Assembly (NCBI RefSeq): GCF_000165485.1
Contig: NC_014623.1
Location: forward strand, 4,421,501-4,485,500
Length of the DNA: 64,000 nt
From: Stigmatella aurantiaca DW4/3-1
Lineage (GTDB): Bacteria > Myxococcota > Myxococcia > Myxococcales > Myxococcaceae
Direction: 5' to 3'
Shown: in pieces, positions 51,490 to 59,926 of the stretch
Numbering within the stretch: the first letter of the stretch is position 1
Layout of the letters: the number at the start of each line of letters is the position of its first letter
Made by a program: the position numbers and the translations under genes
The notes under the pieces: generated by a model
The model's input: only the letters and a program-made list of their open reading frames with translations
Told to the model about the DNA's origin: nothing
Databases searched by the model: none

Positions 51490-52455
51490 CTAGCGGTCGA
51501 AGTTCCCCGACCGCGCCTGGTCGAACGGCACGCGCTGGTTGAGGTACACGGACTCGAAGTTGTGCGCGCCGATGGGGTTCAGGTGGAACTCATTGAAGTG
51601 ACGCACCACCGAGTTCTTGCCACCGTCGGCCACCGGGTTCCATGCGTCCGGAACCGGCCCGAGACCGAAGAGCCCCGGCACCGGGTCTCCGCGGTTGACG
51701 TAGTGCACGTAGTTCGGACCGTCCGGGTAGCGCGTGGCCGCGGCGCCGAACGTCTCCACGTTGATGTGGCTCATCGCCTTCTGGGCGTCGGCCTGGGACA
51801 TCCCATCTTCAACGCGCAGCCGGTTGTACACATCGCCCAGCGCGCGGCTGGAGATGAGGCCGCCCTGGCTGTGCGCCATCAGGTGCACGTCCCGGCCCGC
51901 CTTGATCTCGTTGTAGAGGGTGTCCGCGAGGGTATCCACGGCGGGGTTGGTGCCCTTGTCCAGCTTGTCCTTCACGCACTGGGCCAGGTCCGCGCCCATG
52001 CCCTCGGTGGCGTTGTGGATGCCGATGACGCGCGCGCCGGTGGTGTCCGCGATGGACTGGAGGCTGTTGGCCTGGGCGTCCTTCGTGGTGTTGATGCCGT
52101 TGACGTAGAGGATGGTCTGCGACGGATTCGCGTTGTTGCGCGGGGTGACCGCGGGCACGTCGCTCAGCGGGGTGTTCGGGGAGAACGTCTGGCCACCGGC
52201 GCCGACGAACTGCCCGTCGTGCACGCGGTCCGGCTGGTTGCCGCCGCCAAAGAACCCTTGGACCGCGCGAGCACCCTGGACGGCGGTGTTCTCGAAGCCG
52301 TCCACAAACTGGTTGACGCGGCGGCCGCCCTCGGCGGCGATGCCCTTGGCCTGGTCGACGACATTGCCAACGGCCTCTTGCGCACGATCAATGGTGCGCT
52401 CGGCGCCCGTGCGCACTTGGCTGACGAGGTTCCGGCCGCGCTCGATGGGATTCAT
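51490..52455 (-). CDS. Putative GxSxG lipase/esterase without signal peptide
   Basis: A 321-residue protein. Residues 1-75 are an amphipathic helical leader (QVRTGAERTIDRAQEAVGNV). The hydrolase domain starts with ILYVNGINTTKDAQ (oxyanion-type strand), then VHLMAHSQGGLISSRAL holds the nucleophile Ser (AHSQGG); YVNRGDPVPG and HFNEFHLNPIGAHNFESVYL could supply Asp and His. No signal peptide, so a substrate of a contact-dependent secretion system is possible. Flanked on both sides by paralogous small proteins. Confidence 0.75.
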   Translation of the reverse strand: MNPIERGRNLVSQVRTGAERTIDRAQEAVGNVVDQAKGIAAEGGRRVNQFVDGFENTAVQGARAVQGFFGGGNQPDRVHDGQFVGAGGQTFSPNTPLSDVPAVTPRNNANPSQTILYVNGINTTKDAQANSLQSIADTTGARVIGIHNATEGMGADLAQCVKDKLDKGTNPAVDTLADTLYNEIKAGRDVHLMAHSQGGLISSRALGDVYNRLRVEDGMSQADAQKAMSHINVETFGAAATRYPDGPNYVHYVNRGDPVPGLFGLGPVPDAWNPVADGGKNSVVRHFNEFHLNPIGAHNFESVYLNQRVPFDQARSGNFDR

Positions 52456-52571
52456 GGGGACTCCAGGGAAATCGGTAGAAGAGGACTGCTTTAGAAGGGA
52501 TTCTCGCCGCCGATCCAGGAAAGTTGCTTTCCAGGTGTGCGACGACGTGTGTCAGGAGGGGAGGGGGTGCG

Positions 52572-52994
52572 TCACTTCTTGAAGACCCGGGAAGCCACGC
52601 GGTCCAGCACCTCGCCGTGCCAGACGAGGCTGACCCGCATCAGGCGCTTCATGTCCGCGATGAAGGCCGTGTTGGGGGGGGCTTGCGTGTAGGTGCGGCT
52701 CAGGAAGAGCGACTTGTTCTCGGTCTCGAAGTCCACGGTACCCCCGCCCGTGTCCGTTCCGTTCTTCTGTTCCTGCTGGAATCCCTCGAGGATGCCGGGC
52801 TTGGGGGCGTCGCGGAACTTGTGGATCAGCGCGCTGCACTTCAGGGCTTGTTCCTTGTCAAGCCACTCGAAGTAGAGCTGCGCATTGTCGACGGCGACGC
52901 CGCCAAAGCCCTGGGGGTTGATGCCAACGCTGTCGGGCTGGCCGGTCTCGGCGAGCAACGCCTGGGCGAGGCGTTGCGCTTCGTCTCGGGTCAT
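52572..52994 (-). CDS. Small protein flanking a hydrolase, paralogue of 50959-51486 (chaperone-like?)
   Basis: A 140-residue protein sharing with its paralogue the segments NAQLYFEWLDKEQALKCSAL, NGTDTGGGTVDFETENKSLFL and EVLDRVASRVF. The shorter start at ATG 52994 (MTRDEAQRLAQALL) aligns with the conserved LTRETAQRL of the paralogue; a GTG at 53036 would add 14 residues. The duplicated partners on either side of one hydrolase gene suggest two roles, such as immunity and chaperone. Confidence 0.65.
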   Translation of the reverse strand: MTRDEAQRLAQALLAETGQPDSVGINPQGFGGVAVDNAQLYFEWLDKEQALKCSALIHKFRDAPKPGILEGFQQEQKNGTDTGGGTVDFETENKSLFLSRTYTQAPPNTAFIADMKRLMRVSLVWHGEVLDRVASRVFKK

Positions 52995-53170
52995 GGGGTC
53001 TCGGTCTCCGGGGCACGCAAAGGATTCGACGGACACATTAGCAGACCTGAGGGGGATGCCACCCCACCTCCCGGCGGCCTTCCCCGTTCAGGCGGCGGAT
53101 CAGAAAAGCGGGCTCAAGGGGCTCTGGGGGATCGTTTTCCAGGAGGGCAGGGACCCGTTTTAGGATCATT

Positions 53171-53211
53171 CGCCGATCAGGATCGGCGGATTTCCTGAAT
53201 ATTTGTTCAGG
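53171..53211. promoter_or_regulatory. Two neighbouring palindromes in a divergent region
   Basis: CGCCGATC-AG-GATCGGCG at 53171-53188 is a perfect 8-bp inverted repeat, and CCTGAA-N6-TTCAGG follows at 53194-53211. They lie in the 273-bp divergent region between the minus-strand hydrolase cassette and the plus-strand gene at 53268, where operators would act on both. No downstream T-run, so terminators are unlikely. Confidence 0.4.
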
Positions 53212-53267
53212 GGGTCTTGGATGACTCAGCATGCCATGCGGCGGGGGGCCTCTTAAGGTGGAGGGGC

Positions 53268-53903
53268 ATGGTCCAGAAAGGTCAGTTTCTTGAGCGGTCC
53301 ACGCTCATTCCGGTGGGCAGCCAGGTGATGGAAGGCACGGCGCACCGGGGCGCGAAGAAGCCGCCGCTGCTCATCATTCCTCCCCGGCCCGAGGAGGGGG
53401 GAGGCATGGATCACGTCGTCGCGGCGGAGTTGGTGTGGGCCGCCGCCACCGCGGGCTTCCCGACCTTGCGGTTCAACCACCGGGGCGTGGGAGGCAGCCA
53501 GGGTACGGCCGGGACGGGGGAGGCGCTCGTGATGGACGCCGAGGCGGCCATGCGCGTGCTGCTGGAGAACGCTCAGAGCGCCCACATCGCGGTGGCTTCG
53601 CTGCACGGCGGCGCACAGGTGGCCTTGGAATTGGTGTCACGCCACCCCGCGGTCGGAGGGATTTGCCTCGTGGCCCCCGTGGACGTGGCGCCAGCGGCCC
53701 TGGCCCGGTTGGACCGCTCCTTGCTCGTGGTGGTGGGGGACGAGGACAAGCGGTTGCCCCGGGCCGCGCTGACGGCGTCCGTGGGAAAGGCCCCTCGGGG
53801 GGAAATCGAGGTCGTGGATGAGGCGGGCCCCAGCTTCCAGAGGAACCTGCCCCAGGTTGGACGGGCGCTGGCCGAGTGGTTGAAGCGGCTGTCCGGCGAA
53901 TGA
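53268..53903 (+). CDS. Alpha/beta hydrolase-fold protein lacking the nucleophile
   Basis: A 211-residue protein with the core of an alpha/beta hydrolase: PPLLIIPPRPEEGGGMDHVV, TLRFNHRGVGGSQG and a nucleophile elbow that reads ASLHGGAQVAL, where the expected Ser (GxSxGG) is Leu. SLLVVVGDEDKRLP resembles the acid strand. Related to YfbB-like or osmotic hydrolase families that act on short substrates. Probably non-catalytic or a pseudo-enzyme, unless the alignment of the elbow is wrong. Confidence 0.72.
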   Translation: MVQKGQFLERSTLIPVGSQVMEGTAHRGAKKPPLLIIPPRPEEGGGMDHVVAAELVWAAATAGFPTLRFNHRGVGGSQGTAGTGEALVMDAEAAMRVLLENAQSAHIAVASLHGGAQVALELVSRHPAVGGICLVAPVDVAPAALARLDRSLLVVVGDEDKRLPRAALTASVGKAPRGEIEVVDEAGPSFQRNLPQVGRALAEWLKRLSGE

Positions 53904-54064
53904 CCGATGCCCCACAAACCCTTGGTTTCATTCAGATTTGGAAGGGCAAGATCGCTTGCCCGTCCGCCAGCAGGTCGACCAGACTGTGATTTAGGCCCAA
54001 TCGCTTCGTCGTCCGTTCGTAAGGGGTTGCGAAGCAGTGCCCTGTTTTCATGAGGAGTCCCCTG

Positions 54065-55870
54065 ATGCTTCGAAGGACCGTGGCGAAAGCGGTGACGGCG
54101 CTGGTGGTGGCAACGGCCATGGCCTGTTCCACCCAGCCCAAAGAGGGGACATCGGTCACGGCCGTGACCCCGGCAGTGACCCCGGACATGGCCGAAGCAG
54201 GGGCGGTGGTACCAGGGGCCATCGTGGTGGACTTCAAGGATGGCACCACCAAGGAACAGTTCGACGCCTGGGAGGCCGAGTGGGGCGTGGACCTGGAGTT
54301 CAACTCGGTGGAGAGCCTGGACGATGGGCTCACGATCGCGGATCGTGTGGAGGACGTGGAGGGCGTGCTGGAGCGCATCCGTCAGAATCCGGCCGTCGAA
54401 TTCGCCGAGCCGATGCGGGCGTACCGGAGCAGCTACACGCCGAATGATCCGGACTACGGCAAGCAGTGGAACCTGAAGATGATCGGCATGCCCCAGGCCT
54501 GGGATTCCAACCGGGGCAAAGGGGTGGTGGTGGCGGTGCTGGACACGGGCATCGCCTACGAGGACCACGAGGACTTCAAGCAGGTGCCCGACCTCAAGGG
54601 CGTGAAGTTCGTCCAGGGCTTTGACTTCGTGAACGACGACGTGCACGCCAACGATGACCATGGGCATGGCACGCACGTGGCGGGCACCATTGCCCAGGCG
54701 ACGAACAATGGCCAGGGGGTGGCCGGGGTGGCCTTCGAGGCCACGTTGATGCCGGTGAAGGTGCTCAACCACTTCGGCAGCGGCACGTCGGCGGACATCG
54801 CGGATGCCATCCGCTTCGCGGCGGACAAGGGCGCGAAGGTCATCAACATGTCGTTGGGTGGAGGCGGCTACTCGCAGACGATGGCCTCGGCGGTGGAGTA
54901 CGCGCGCAAGAAGGGCGTGACCGTGGTGGCCGCCGCCGGCAACGCGGGCCGTCCCCGGGTCGAGTTCCCTGCGGCCTACCCGGGCGCGGTGGCGGTCTCG
55001 GCGGTGGGCCCTGATGGCGCGCTGGCCCCATATTCCTCTTACGGCAAGGAGCTGGACATCGCGGCGCCGGGCGGAGACAAGCGCCAGGGAGACGCGGGAG
55101 GCATTCTCCAGAACACCATCGACCCGCGCGATCCGGCGCGGTCCATCTACGCCTCGTTCCAGGGCACCAGCATGGCGACCCCGCACGTGGCGGCGGTGGC
55201 GGCGCTGCTCTATGCGGCGGGCGCCAGTGGACCCGATGAGGTGGAAAAGGCGCTCTACGCGGGTGCGGTCCGGGTCAACGGCCAGGAGCGCACGGACGAG
55301 TACGGGCATGGGCTCCTCAACGCGCAGAAGTCCCTGGAGGCCCTCGGTGGGGGAGCCCTCATTCCCTGGCCCTCGGCGTGGTGGGCGCTGGCGCTTCTGG
55401 CGCTGGTCCTGCTGACCCTGGGGCGGCGGGAGCGCCCGGGGTACTTCAACATCCTGGCCACCCCGAGCTTCCTGTTGCCCCTGTGTCTGGCCACGGTGGG
55501 GGTGTTCTTCGCCCGCTCCTGGTTTGGCGGCGCCTCGGGGGTGGCAGGGGACGTGGTGAACGCGGTGTCGCTGCCCATTCCCGACTGGCAGCGCATCATC
55601 TTCGGCCGGGGCAAGCTGGCCAATCCGCTCTTCTACAGCGCGCTCATTCCCTTGGGGCTGTCCTTCTTCGCCATCAAGTTCCGTGGGCTGCGGCCGGCCC
55701 TGGGCGGCTTGTCGATCGGCTTCGCGGGCTTCCTGGCCTATGCGGCGTGGGCCAAGGCCCCGGGGCTGGCGTACCTGCCCTTCACCTTCCTGGCGGTGCC
55801 CTGGTTGATGGTGAATACCTTCGTCTGTCTCTTCATCGCCCGCGCGATGCTCAAGAAGGAGGCGGTATGA
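54065..55870 (+). CDS. Subtilisin-like S8 serine protease with C-terminal membrane domain
   Basis: A 601-residue protein. N-terminal export signal (residues 1-21), inhibitor-like prodomain (about 48-118, GAIVVDFKDG and VEFAEPMRAY), S8 catalytic domain with D160 (VAVLDTGIAY), H201 (HGTHVAGT), N293 and S369 (QGTSMATPHVA), and a C-terminal part (about 440-600) with four to five transmembrane helices. Subtilases with such a membrane tail are unusual. GAGGAG lies 8 bases before ATG 54065. It overlaps the next gene by 4 bp. Confidence 0.92.
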   Translation: MLRRTVAKAVTALVVATAMACSTQPKEGTSVTAVTPAVTPDMAEAGAVVPGAIVVDFKDGTTKEQFDAWEAEWGVDLEFNSVESLDDGLTIADRVEDVEGVLERIRQNPAVEFAEPMRAYRSSYTPNDPDYGKQWNLKMIGMPQAWDSNRGKGVVVAVLDTGIAYEDHEDFKQVPDLKGVKFVQGFDFVNDDVHANDDHGHGTHVAGTIAQATNNGQGVAGVAFEATLMPVKVLNHFGSGTSADIADAIRFAADKGAKVINMSLGGGGYSQTMASAVEYARKKGVTVVAAAGNAGRPRVEFPAAYPGAVAVSAVGPDGALAPYSSYGKELDIAAPGGDKRQGDAGGILQNTIDPRDPARSIYASFQGTSMATPHVAAVAALLYAAGASGPDEVEKALYAGAVRVNGQERTDEYGHGLLNAQKSLEALGGGALIPWPSAWWALALLALVLLTLGRRERPGYFNILATPSFLLPLCLATVGVFFARSWFGGASGVAGDVVNAVSLPIPDWQRIIFGRGKLANPLFYSALIPLGLSFFAIKFRGLRPALGGLSIGFAGFLAYAAWAKAPGLAYLPFTFLAVPWLMVNTFVCLFIARAMLKKEAV

Positions 55871-56082
55871 CGTTGACGGGGCGTGTCGTCTACCGCGACG
55901 TCGAAGGCGGGGTATGGGTGCTGGAGGCGGAGGATGGCCGCACCTACCAGCTCGCCGGAGGCGACCGGAAGATCAAGAAAGACGGGCAGCTCATCGAGGT
56001 CGAAGGCCACGTCGACAACGATGTGATGACCATCGGCATGTCGGGGCCTGTCTTCAACGTCGCCTCCTATCGCTTCAAGTAG
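55867..56082 (+). CDS. Small OB-fold-like protein cotranslated with the subtilase
   Basis: A 71-residue protein with the beta-rich pattern GRVVYRDVEGGVWVLEAEDG, RTYQLAGG and IEVEGHVDNDVMTIGMSG, as in DUF5818/OB-fold small proteins. ATG overlaps the subtilase stop, so expression is coupled. No signal peptide is visible. Function unknown; may bind or modulate the protease. Confidence 0.7.
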   Translation: MTLTGRVVYRDVEGGVWVLEAEDGRTYQLAGGDRKIKKDGQLIEVEGHVDNDVMTIGMSGPVFNVASYRFK

Positions 56083-56098
56083 TCCCGGGCGGAGGGGC

Positions 56099-57262
56099 TC
56101 ACGGCGCGTCGGAGCGGTGCTGAAGGGCTTGCCGGGCGCGCTCCTCTTCGTAGGCCCGCAGGGGCACGCGCCCCCGCCGGACCCCAGCCCGGAGCTGCAT
56201 CAAGTGAGCGCGCTCGGCGTGGAACGCGTCGGGCGCGTCCTTTTGCAGCCGTGGGAGCGGCTGCCGCATGTCGAGCAGGTTCAGGCGGATGCCGGGCATG
56301 TCCACGAGGGCCAGGAGCCCCAGGGCCACGGTGGCCCCCAGTCCCCAGGGCAAGATCCACCGGAAGAGGGAGCGGTCAACGGCGGTGCCGGCGGGCGGCT
56401 CCTGCCGCGTCCCCCAGAGTGAGGGGTGCTTGCCCGCGAGCAGGATCAGCCCCCACATCGCCATCAAGCCCAGCCCCATCAGCAGCAGGACGCCTTGGAG
56501 GGGTGGACGCTCATCTGCGGCGGCTCCGGTGTCGAACTGCCTCGCGATGAGGAACAGGGCGGAGGAGACCACGTTGTTGGCGGAGTGGGCGAGGATCCCG
56601 GGCCAGAGCGAGCCGGTGTAGAGCCGCAGCACCCCGAACAGCACGCCCAACTCGACGCGCGCGAGGAACCCCACCGGGTCCAGGTGGAACGCGCTGAACA
56701 CCACCGCCGTCACGCCCACGGCACCAGCCCGGGACAGGGAAGACGCGAGCAGGCCCTTTTGCACCAGGCCCCGGAAGAAGAACTCCTCGCAGACCGGGGC
56801 CGCGATGGAGACGCCCGCGAGCAGCAGGGCCAACTCCACGGGGGACTGGCCCTCGAAGATCCGGCTGCCGTCGAACATCGCCCTCAGCCACTCTGGCGCC
56901 AGCGACTGGGCGGCGTACTGGATGGGGACCACGAGGGCAAAGAAGTTGGCCACGCCCAGGGCGAAGCCGAAGGCGGCGGGGGCCACCCCCTGGGGGCGTA
57001 TTCCTGTGTATGACACAGGCTCGTAACGGGCGGCCCTCAGCAGCACCCAGGCGACGCCCAGGAAGACGACAATTTCCGAGAACCACAGGCCGAAGGCCGC
57101 ATTGAGCAGTTGGCTCGCCGCGCCCAGGGTGAGGAACAGCGAGAGCACGAGTCCCAGGCCGATGATGGCCAGCGCCAGGGGGCTCAGGGAGGCCGCTGGC
57201 GGATCCGCCTGGGGGGTGGAAGCGTCCACCGGGAACTCCTCTCCTTCGAGAGAAAAACTCAT
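56099..57262 (-). CDS. CPBP-family intramembrane metalloprotease
   Basis: A 387-residue protein with about eight transmembrane segments. The CPBP (Abi) motifs are APVCEEFFFRGLV (EExxxR), VFSAFHLDPVGF (FxxxH) and ILAHSANNVV (HxxxN/B). The C-terminal 90 residues are charged and cytosolic. Relatives cleave membrane-anchored signals or CAAX-like peptides; the substrate here is unknown. Convergent with the subtilase pair (16 bp) and divergent from the barrel gene. Confidence 0.88.
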   Translation of the reverse strand: MSFSLEGEEFPVDASTPQADPPAASLSPLALAIIGLGLVLSLFLTLGAASQLLNAAFGLWFSEIVVFLGVAWVLLRAARYEPVSYTGIRPQGVAPAAFGFALGVANFFALVVPIQYAAQSLAPEWLRAMFDGSRIFEGQSPVELALLLAGVSIAAPVCEEFFFRGLVQKGLLASSLSRAGAVGVTAVVFSAFHLDPVGFLARVELGVLFGVLRLYTGSLWPGILAHSANNVVSSALFLIARQFDTGAAADERPPLQGVLLLMGLGLMAMWGLILLAGKHPSLWGTRQEPPAGTAVDRSLFRWILPWGLGATVALGLLALVDMPGIRLNLLDMRQPLPRLQKDAPDAFHAERAHLMQLRAGVRRGRVPLRAYEEERARQALQHRSDAP

Positions 57263-57295
57263 GAAAACTTATGAACCGTCCAAACGTCGCATCCC

Positions 57296-57301
57296 TATAA
57301 T
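57296..57301 (+). promoter_or_regulatory. Perfect TATAAT -10 box for the porin-cytochrome operon
   Basis: TATAAT ends 9 bases before the TTG start at 57311, so the message would have nearly no leader. The -35 region (about 57272-57278) is weak. The 48-bp region is shared with the divergent CPBP protease gene. Confidence 0.5.
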
Positions 57302-57310
57302 GCCGCCACC

Positions 57311-58750
57311 TTGACGTTCTTCCGAGATCGACTGCAGTGGCCCAGCAAGAGGGCCGTGGCCCAGGCCCAGGCCGTAGGTCTGATGCTGGTGTTGATGCTG
57401 GCGCAAGCCGCATCGGCATCGGCGTTCCAGATCGAGGCGAGAACCGAGGCGCAGGCCTATCAGATACGTGCCTGGCGCGGCACCACGCCGGATGACGTGG
57501 TGTTGTTGCCGCGGCGGCGGATCGTCCAGTACCTGGGCCTCAACGCCTTCGAGCTCGTGACCGGACAGGACCTGGGGTTCGAGTCCAACCTTCGGGTGTT
57601 TGCCGACCTGGGCCTGCCCCGGGGTGAGGCCGAGAAGGTGGATGGGTTGCGGACGGAGGACGCGGATCTGCTCCATGCCTTCGCGCGCTATGCCCGGGGT
57701 GGCTTCGAGGGGCGCCTGGGGCGTCAGCTCTACGTCGACTCGATGGACATCATGGCCTTCGATGGGCTGCGGCTGCGGTACGTCTCCCGGCTGGGGCTTG
57801 GCGCGGAGATCTATGGTGGGCTGTGGGTCCGGGGCGCGGGCTTCCTGGGTTCCTCGGTTTACCAGCCCGATGGAACACGCGAGAGCGACTCCCGCCGGTT
57901 GGAGCAGGGGGTCGCGGGCGCGGATGACAGCCTGGATGCGCTGGCGCCCACCTACGGCGCGAAGCTCCTGCTCGAGGACGTGAAGGGCTTCAGCGGCTCG
58001 GTGGGCTACAGGAAGTCGATGGTGAGTGGGAAGACGGATCTGGAGCGCGCGGGGGCGGAGTTCCGCTACGGGCGTGGGCTGGGGCTGTCCGCCCTGGCGG
58101 GGTTGGACTTCGACCTGTTGCAGATGAAGCCCGCGCAGGTGCGCGCCCAGGTCCGCCTGGACAAGACGCAGTTTGCCGTGAGCGCGGAAGCGCTGCGCTT
58201 TACCCCGGTCTTCTCCGCGGACTCCATCTGGTACTACTTCGCCTTCGCACCGAGGGACGAAGGCCGGGTGCGCGTGGACTTCTATCCGGTGGGCCCCTTC
58301 CGCTTCTATGTGCAGGGGTTGGCCAGCCTGTACCACACCAACATCAACGACTCGCTCGGCATCGCGGATGCCGTGGATGCCGAAGGAGCCCCCTCCTCGG
58401 TGAACGGCGGCGGCAGCGTGGGGGTGTCGATGCGGCGCGGGAGTCTGCGCTCGGCCCTGGATGTGACGTACCGCCGCGGATATGGCGGCGATCAGCTCTG
58501 GGTGGATCTCACCGGCGGCTACAGCTTTGACCGGGGCCTCCTCGATGTGGATGGCCGGATCTCCGTGGCCAACGTCGATGATGGCTTCAACCCCCTCTTG
58601 CAGGGCAACTTCCTGGGGGCACAGCTCTGGGCCAGCCGGGCGTTGAGCCAGGCGGCGCGGGTGTCACTGGTGCTGGAGCAGAACGTCAACTCGTTCTCCC
58701 ACTCGGACACCAAGGTCTTCTTCCTCTTCGATCTCAAGGCGAATCTGTAA
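57311..58750 (+). CDS. Outer-membrane beta-barrel protein, porin partner of a multihaem cytochrome
   Basis: A 479-residue protein: an N-terminal signal (a KR pair, then VGLMLVLMLAQAASASA), a mature part made almost entirely of alternating beta strands (FGLESNLRVFADLGL-like, GAKLLLEDVKGFSGSVGYR, RVRVDFYPVGPFRFYVQGL) and an end at KVFFLFDLKANL. A barrel of 16-20 strands is plausible. TTG 57311 gives the signal a basic start; internal ATG 57383 would remove it. The next gene, a 13-haem cytochrome, starts immediately after the stop, as in MtrAB/PioAB-type conduits. No haem motif in the barrel. Confidence 0.72.
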   Translation: MTFFRDRLQWPSKRAVAQAQAVGLMLVLMLAQAASASAFQIEARTEAQAYQIRAWRGTTPDDVVLLPRRRIVQYLGLNAFELVTGQDLGFESNLRVFADLGLPRGEAEKVDGLRTEDADLLHAFARYARGGFEGRLGRQLYVDSMDIMAFDGLRLRYVSRLGLGAEIYGGLWVRGAGFLGSSVYQPDGTRESDSRRLEQGVAGADDSLDALAPTYGAKLLLEDVKGFSGSVGYRKSMVSGKTDLERAGAEFRYGRGLGLSALAGLDFDLLQMKPAQVRAQVRLDKTQFAVSAEALRFTPVFSADSIWYYFAFAPRDEGRVRVDFYPVGPFRFYVQGLASLYHTNINDSLGIADAVDAEGAPSSVNGGGSVGVSMRRGSLRSALDVTYRRGYGGDQLWVDLTGGYSFDRGLLDVDGRISVANVDDGFNPLLQGNFLGAQLWASRALSQAARVSLVLEQNVNSFSHSDTKVFFLFDLKANL

Positions 58751-59926
58751 ATGCACCGCCTTCACCGCAATGTCCTGGGCGTCATCGCCCTCCTCCTTGC
58801 CGCGACGGGGGCCGCTTGGGCCGCCTCGGGCCGCGAGCGAAGCCTCGCCATCTACCCCGCCCAGAACATCCCCCTGCGGTTCGATCACGGGCAGCACCTG
58901 GCCGCGGGCGCCGACTGTGCGGCCTGCCACGATTCCGTGCGCGGCAGTGAATCGGCGAGGGACCGCAACCTCCCCGGTCACGAGGAGTGCGAGGTCTGCC
59001 ATGATCTCGAGGCCGCCCAGAAGGGGAAGAAGACGGATCCCGCCTCGGACTGCGCCGTGTGCCACCCAGGCTTCGATGCCACCGTGCGCAAGGAGCCCGT
59101 GAAGCTGGAGTTTCCGCACGCCAACCTGAACTTCAGCCACAAGCAGCACGTGGCCAAGAAGGTGGAGTGCGCGGCGTGCCATGGAGACCTGGCGGCGGTG
59201 AACCTGGCCACCCGGCAGCAGCTGCCCAAGATGGCCACCTGCTTCGATTGCCATGACGGGCGCGTGCTCACCAACGACTGCACGTCCTGCCACCTGAAGC
59301 AGGCCTCGGGGCGCCTCCAGCTCAACTTCACCTCCGGAATCCTCCGCCCCATCCAGGGCGATCCGCTGGGCATGGACCATGGGCCCCGTTTCGAGTTCAA
59401 CCATGGCACCCGCGCCTCGGTGTCCCGGCAGACGTGCATGGAGTGCCACTCGGACTCCTACTGCCAGAAGTGCCACGATTCCTTGCAGAAGCCCCTGTCC
59501 GTGCACCCCAACGACTTCATCACCCTGCACCCGGTGCAGGCGCGCACGGAGGCCTCGCGCTGCGAGAGCTGCCATCGCTCCCAGTCCTTCTGCATCGCCT
59601 GCCACGAGCGCTCGGGGGTGGGCATGGACGCGGACTCGACCCTGCGTCCGCGCAACGTGAAGGTGCACCCCGACTACAACATCTGGGTGGAGGTGCCGGG
59701 ACCGCAGCACCATGGCATCGCCGCCTCGCGCGACATGCGCGCGTGCATCTCCTGCCACCGCGAGGAGTCGTGCATGAGCTGCCACTCGGAGCTGTCCGAG
59801 CGGCGGCAGATCAACCCCCATCCGAATGGCTTCAAGGACGCGTGCAAGCGGCTGGCCTCGGCCAACGATCGCGCCTGCCTCAAGTGCCACTCGGAGAGCA
59901 GCCTCGCCCAGAAGGGATGCCGGTGA
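58751..59926 (+). CDS. Thirteen-haem c-type cytochrome
   Basis: A 391-residue protein with signal peptide (LGVIALLLAATGAAWA) and 13 CXXCH motifs, in order CAACH, CEVCH, CAVCH, CAACH, CFDCH, CTSCH, CMECH, CQKCH, CESCH, CIACH, CISCH, CMSCH and CLKCH, with many extra histidines for axial ligation (HGQH, HKQHV). Every haem site is intact. Thirteen haems in about 365 residues would form a wire about 5-6 nm or longer. Its maturation needs the CcmA-I system encoded at 22630-30731. Overlaps the following gene by one base (TGATG). Confidence 0.93.
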   Translation: MHRLHRNVLGVIALLLAATGAAWAASGRERSLAIYPAQNIPLRFDHGQHLAAGADCAACHDSVRGSESARDRNLPGHEECEVCHDLEAAQKGKKTDPASDCAVCHPGFDATVRKEPVKLEFPHANLNFSHKQHVAKKVECAACHGDLAAVNLATRQQLPKMATCFDCHDGRVLTNDCTSCHLKQASGRLQLNFTSGILRPIQGDPLGMDHGPRFEFNHGTRASVSRQTCMECHSDSYCQKCHDSLQKPLSVHPNDFITLHPVQARTEASRCESCHRSQSFCIACHERSGVGMDADSTLRPRNVKVHPDYNIWVEVPGPQHHGIAASRDMRACISCHREESCMSCHSELSERRQINPHPNGFKDACKRLASANDRACLKCHSESSLAQKGCR

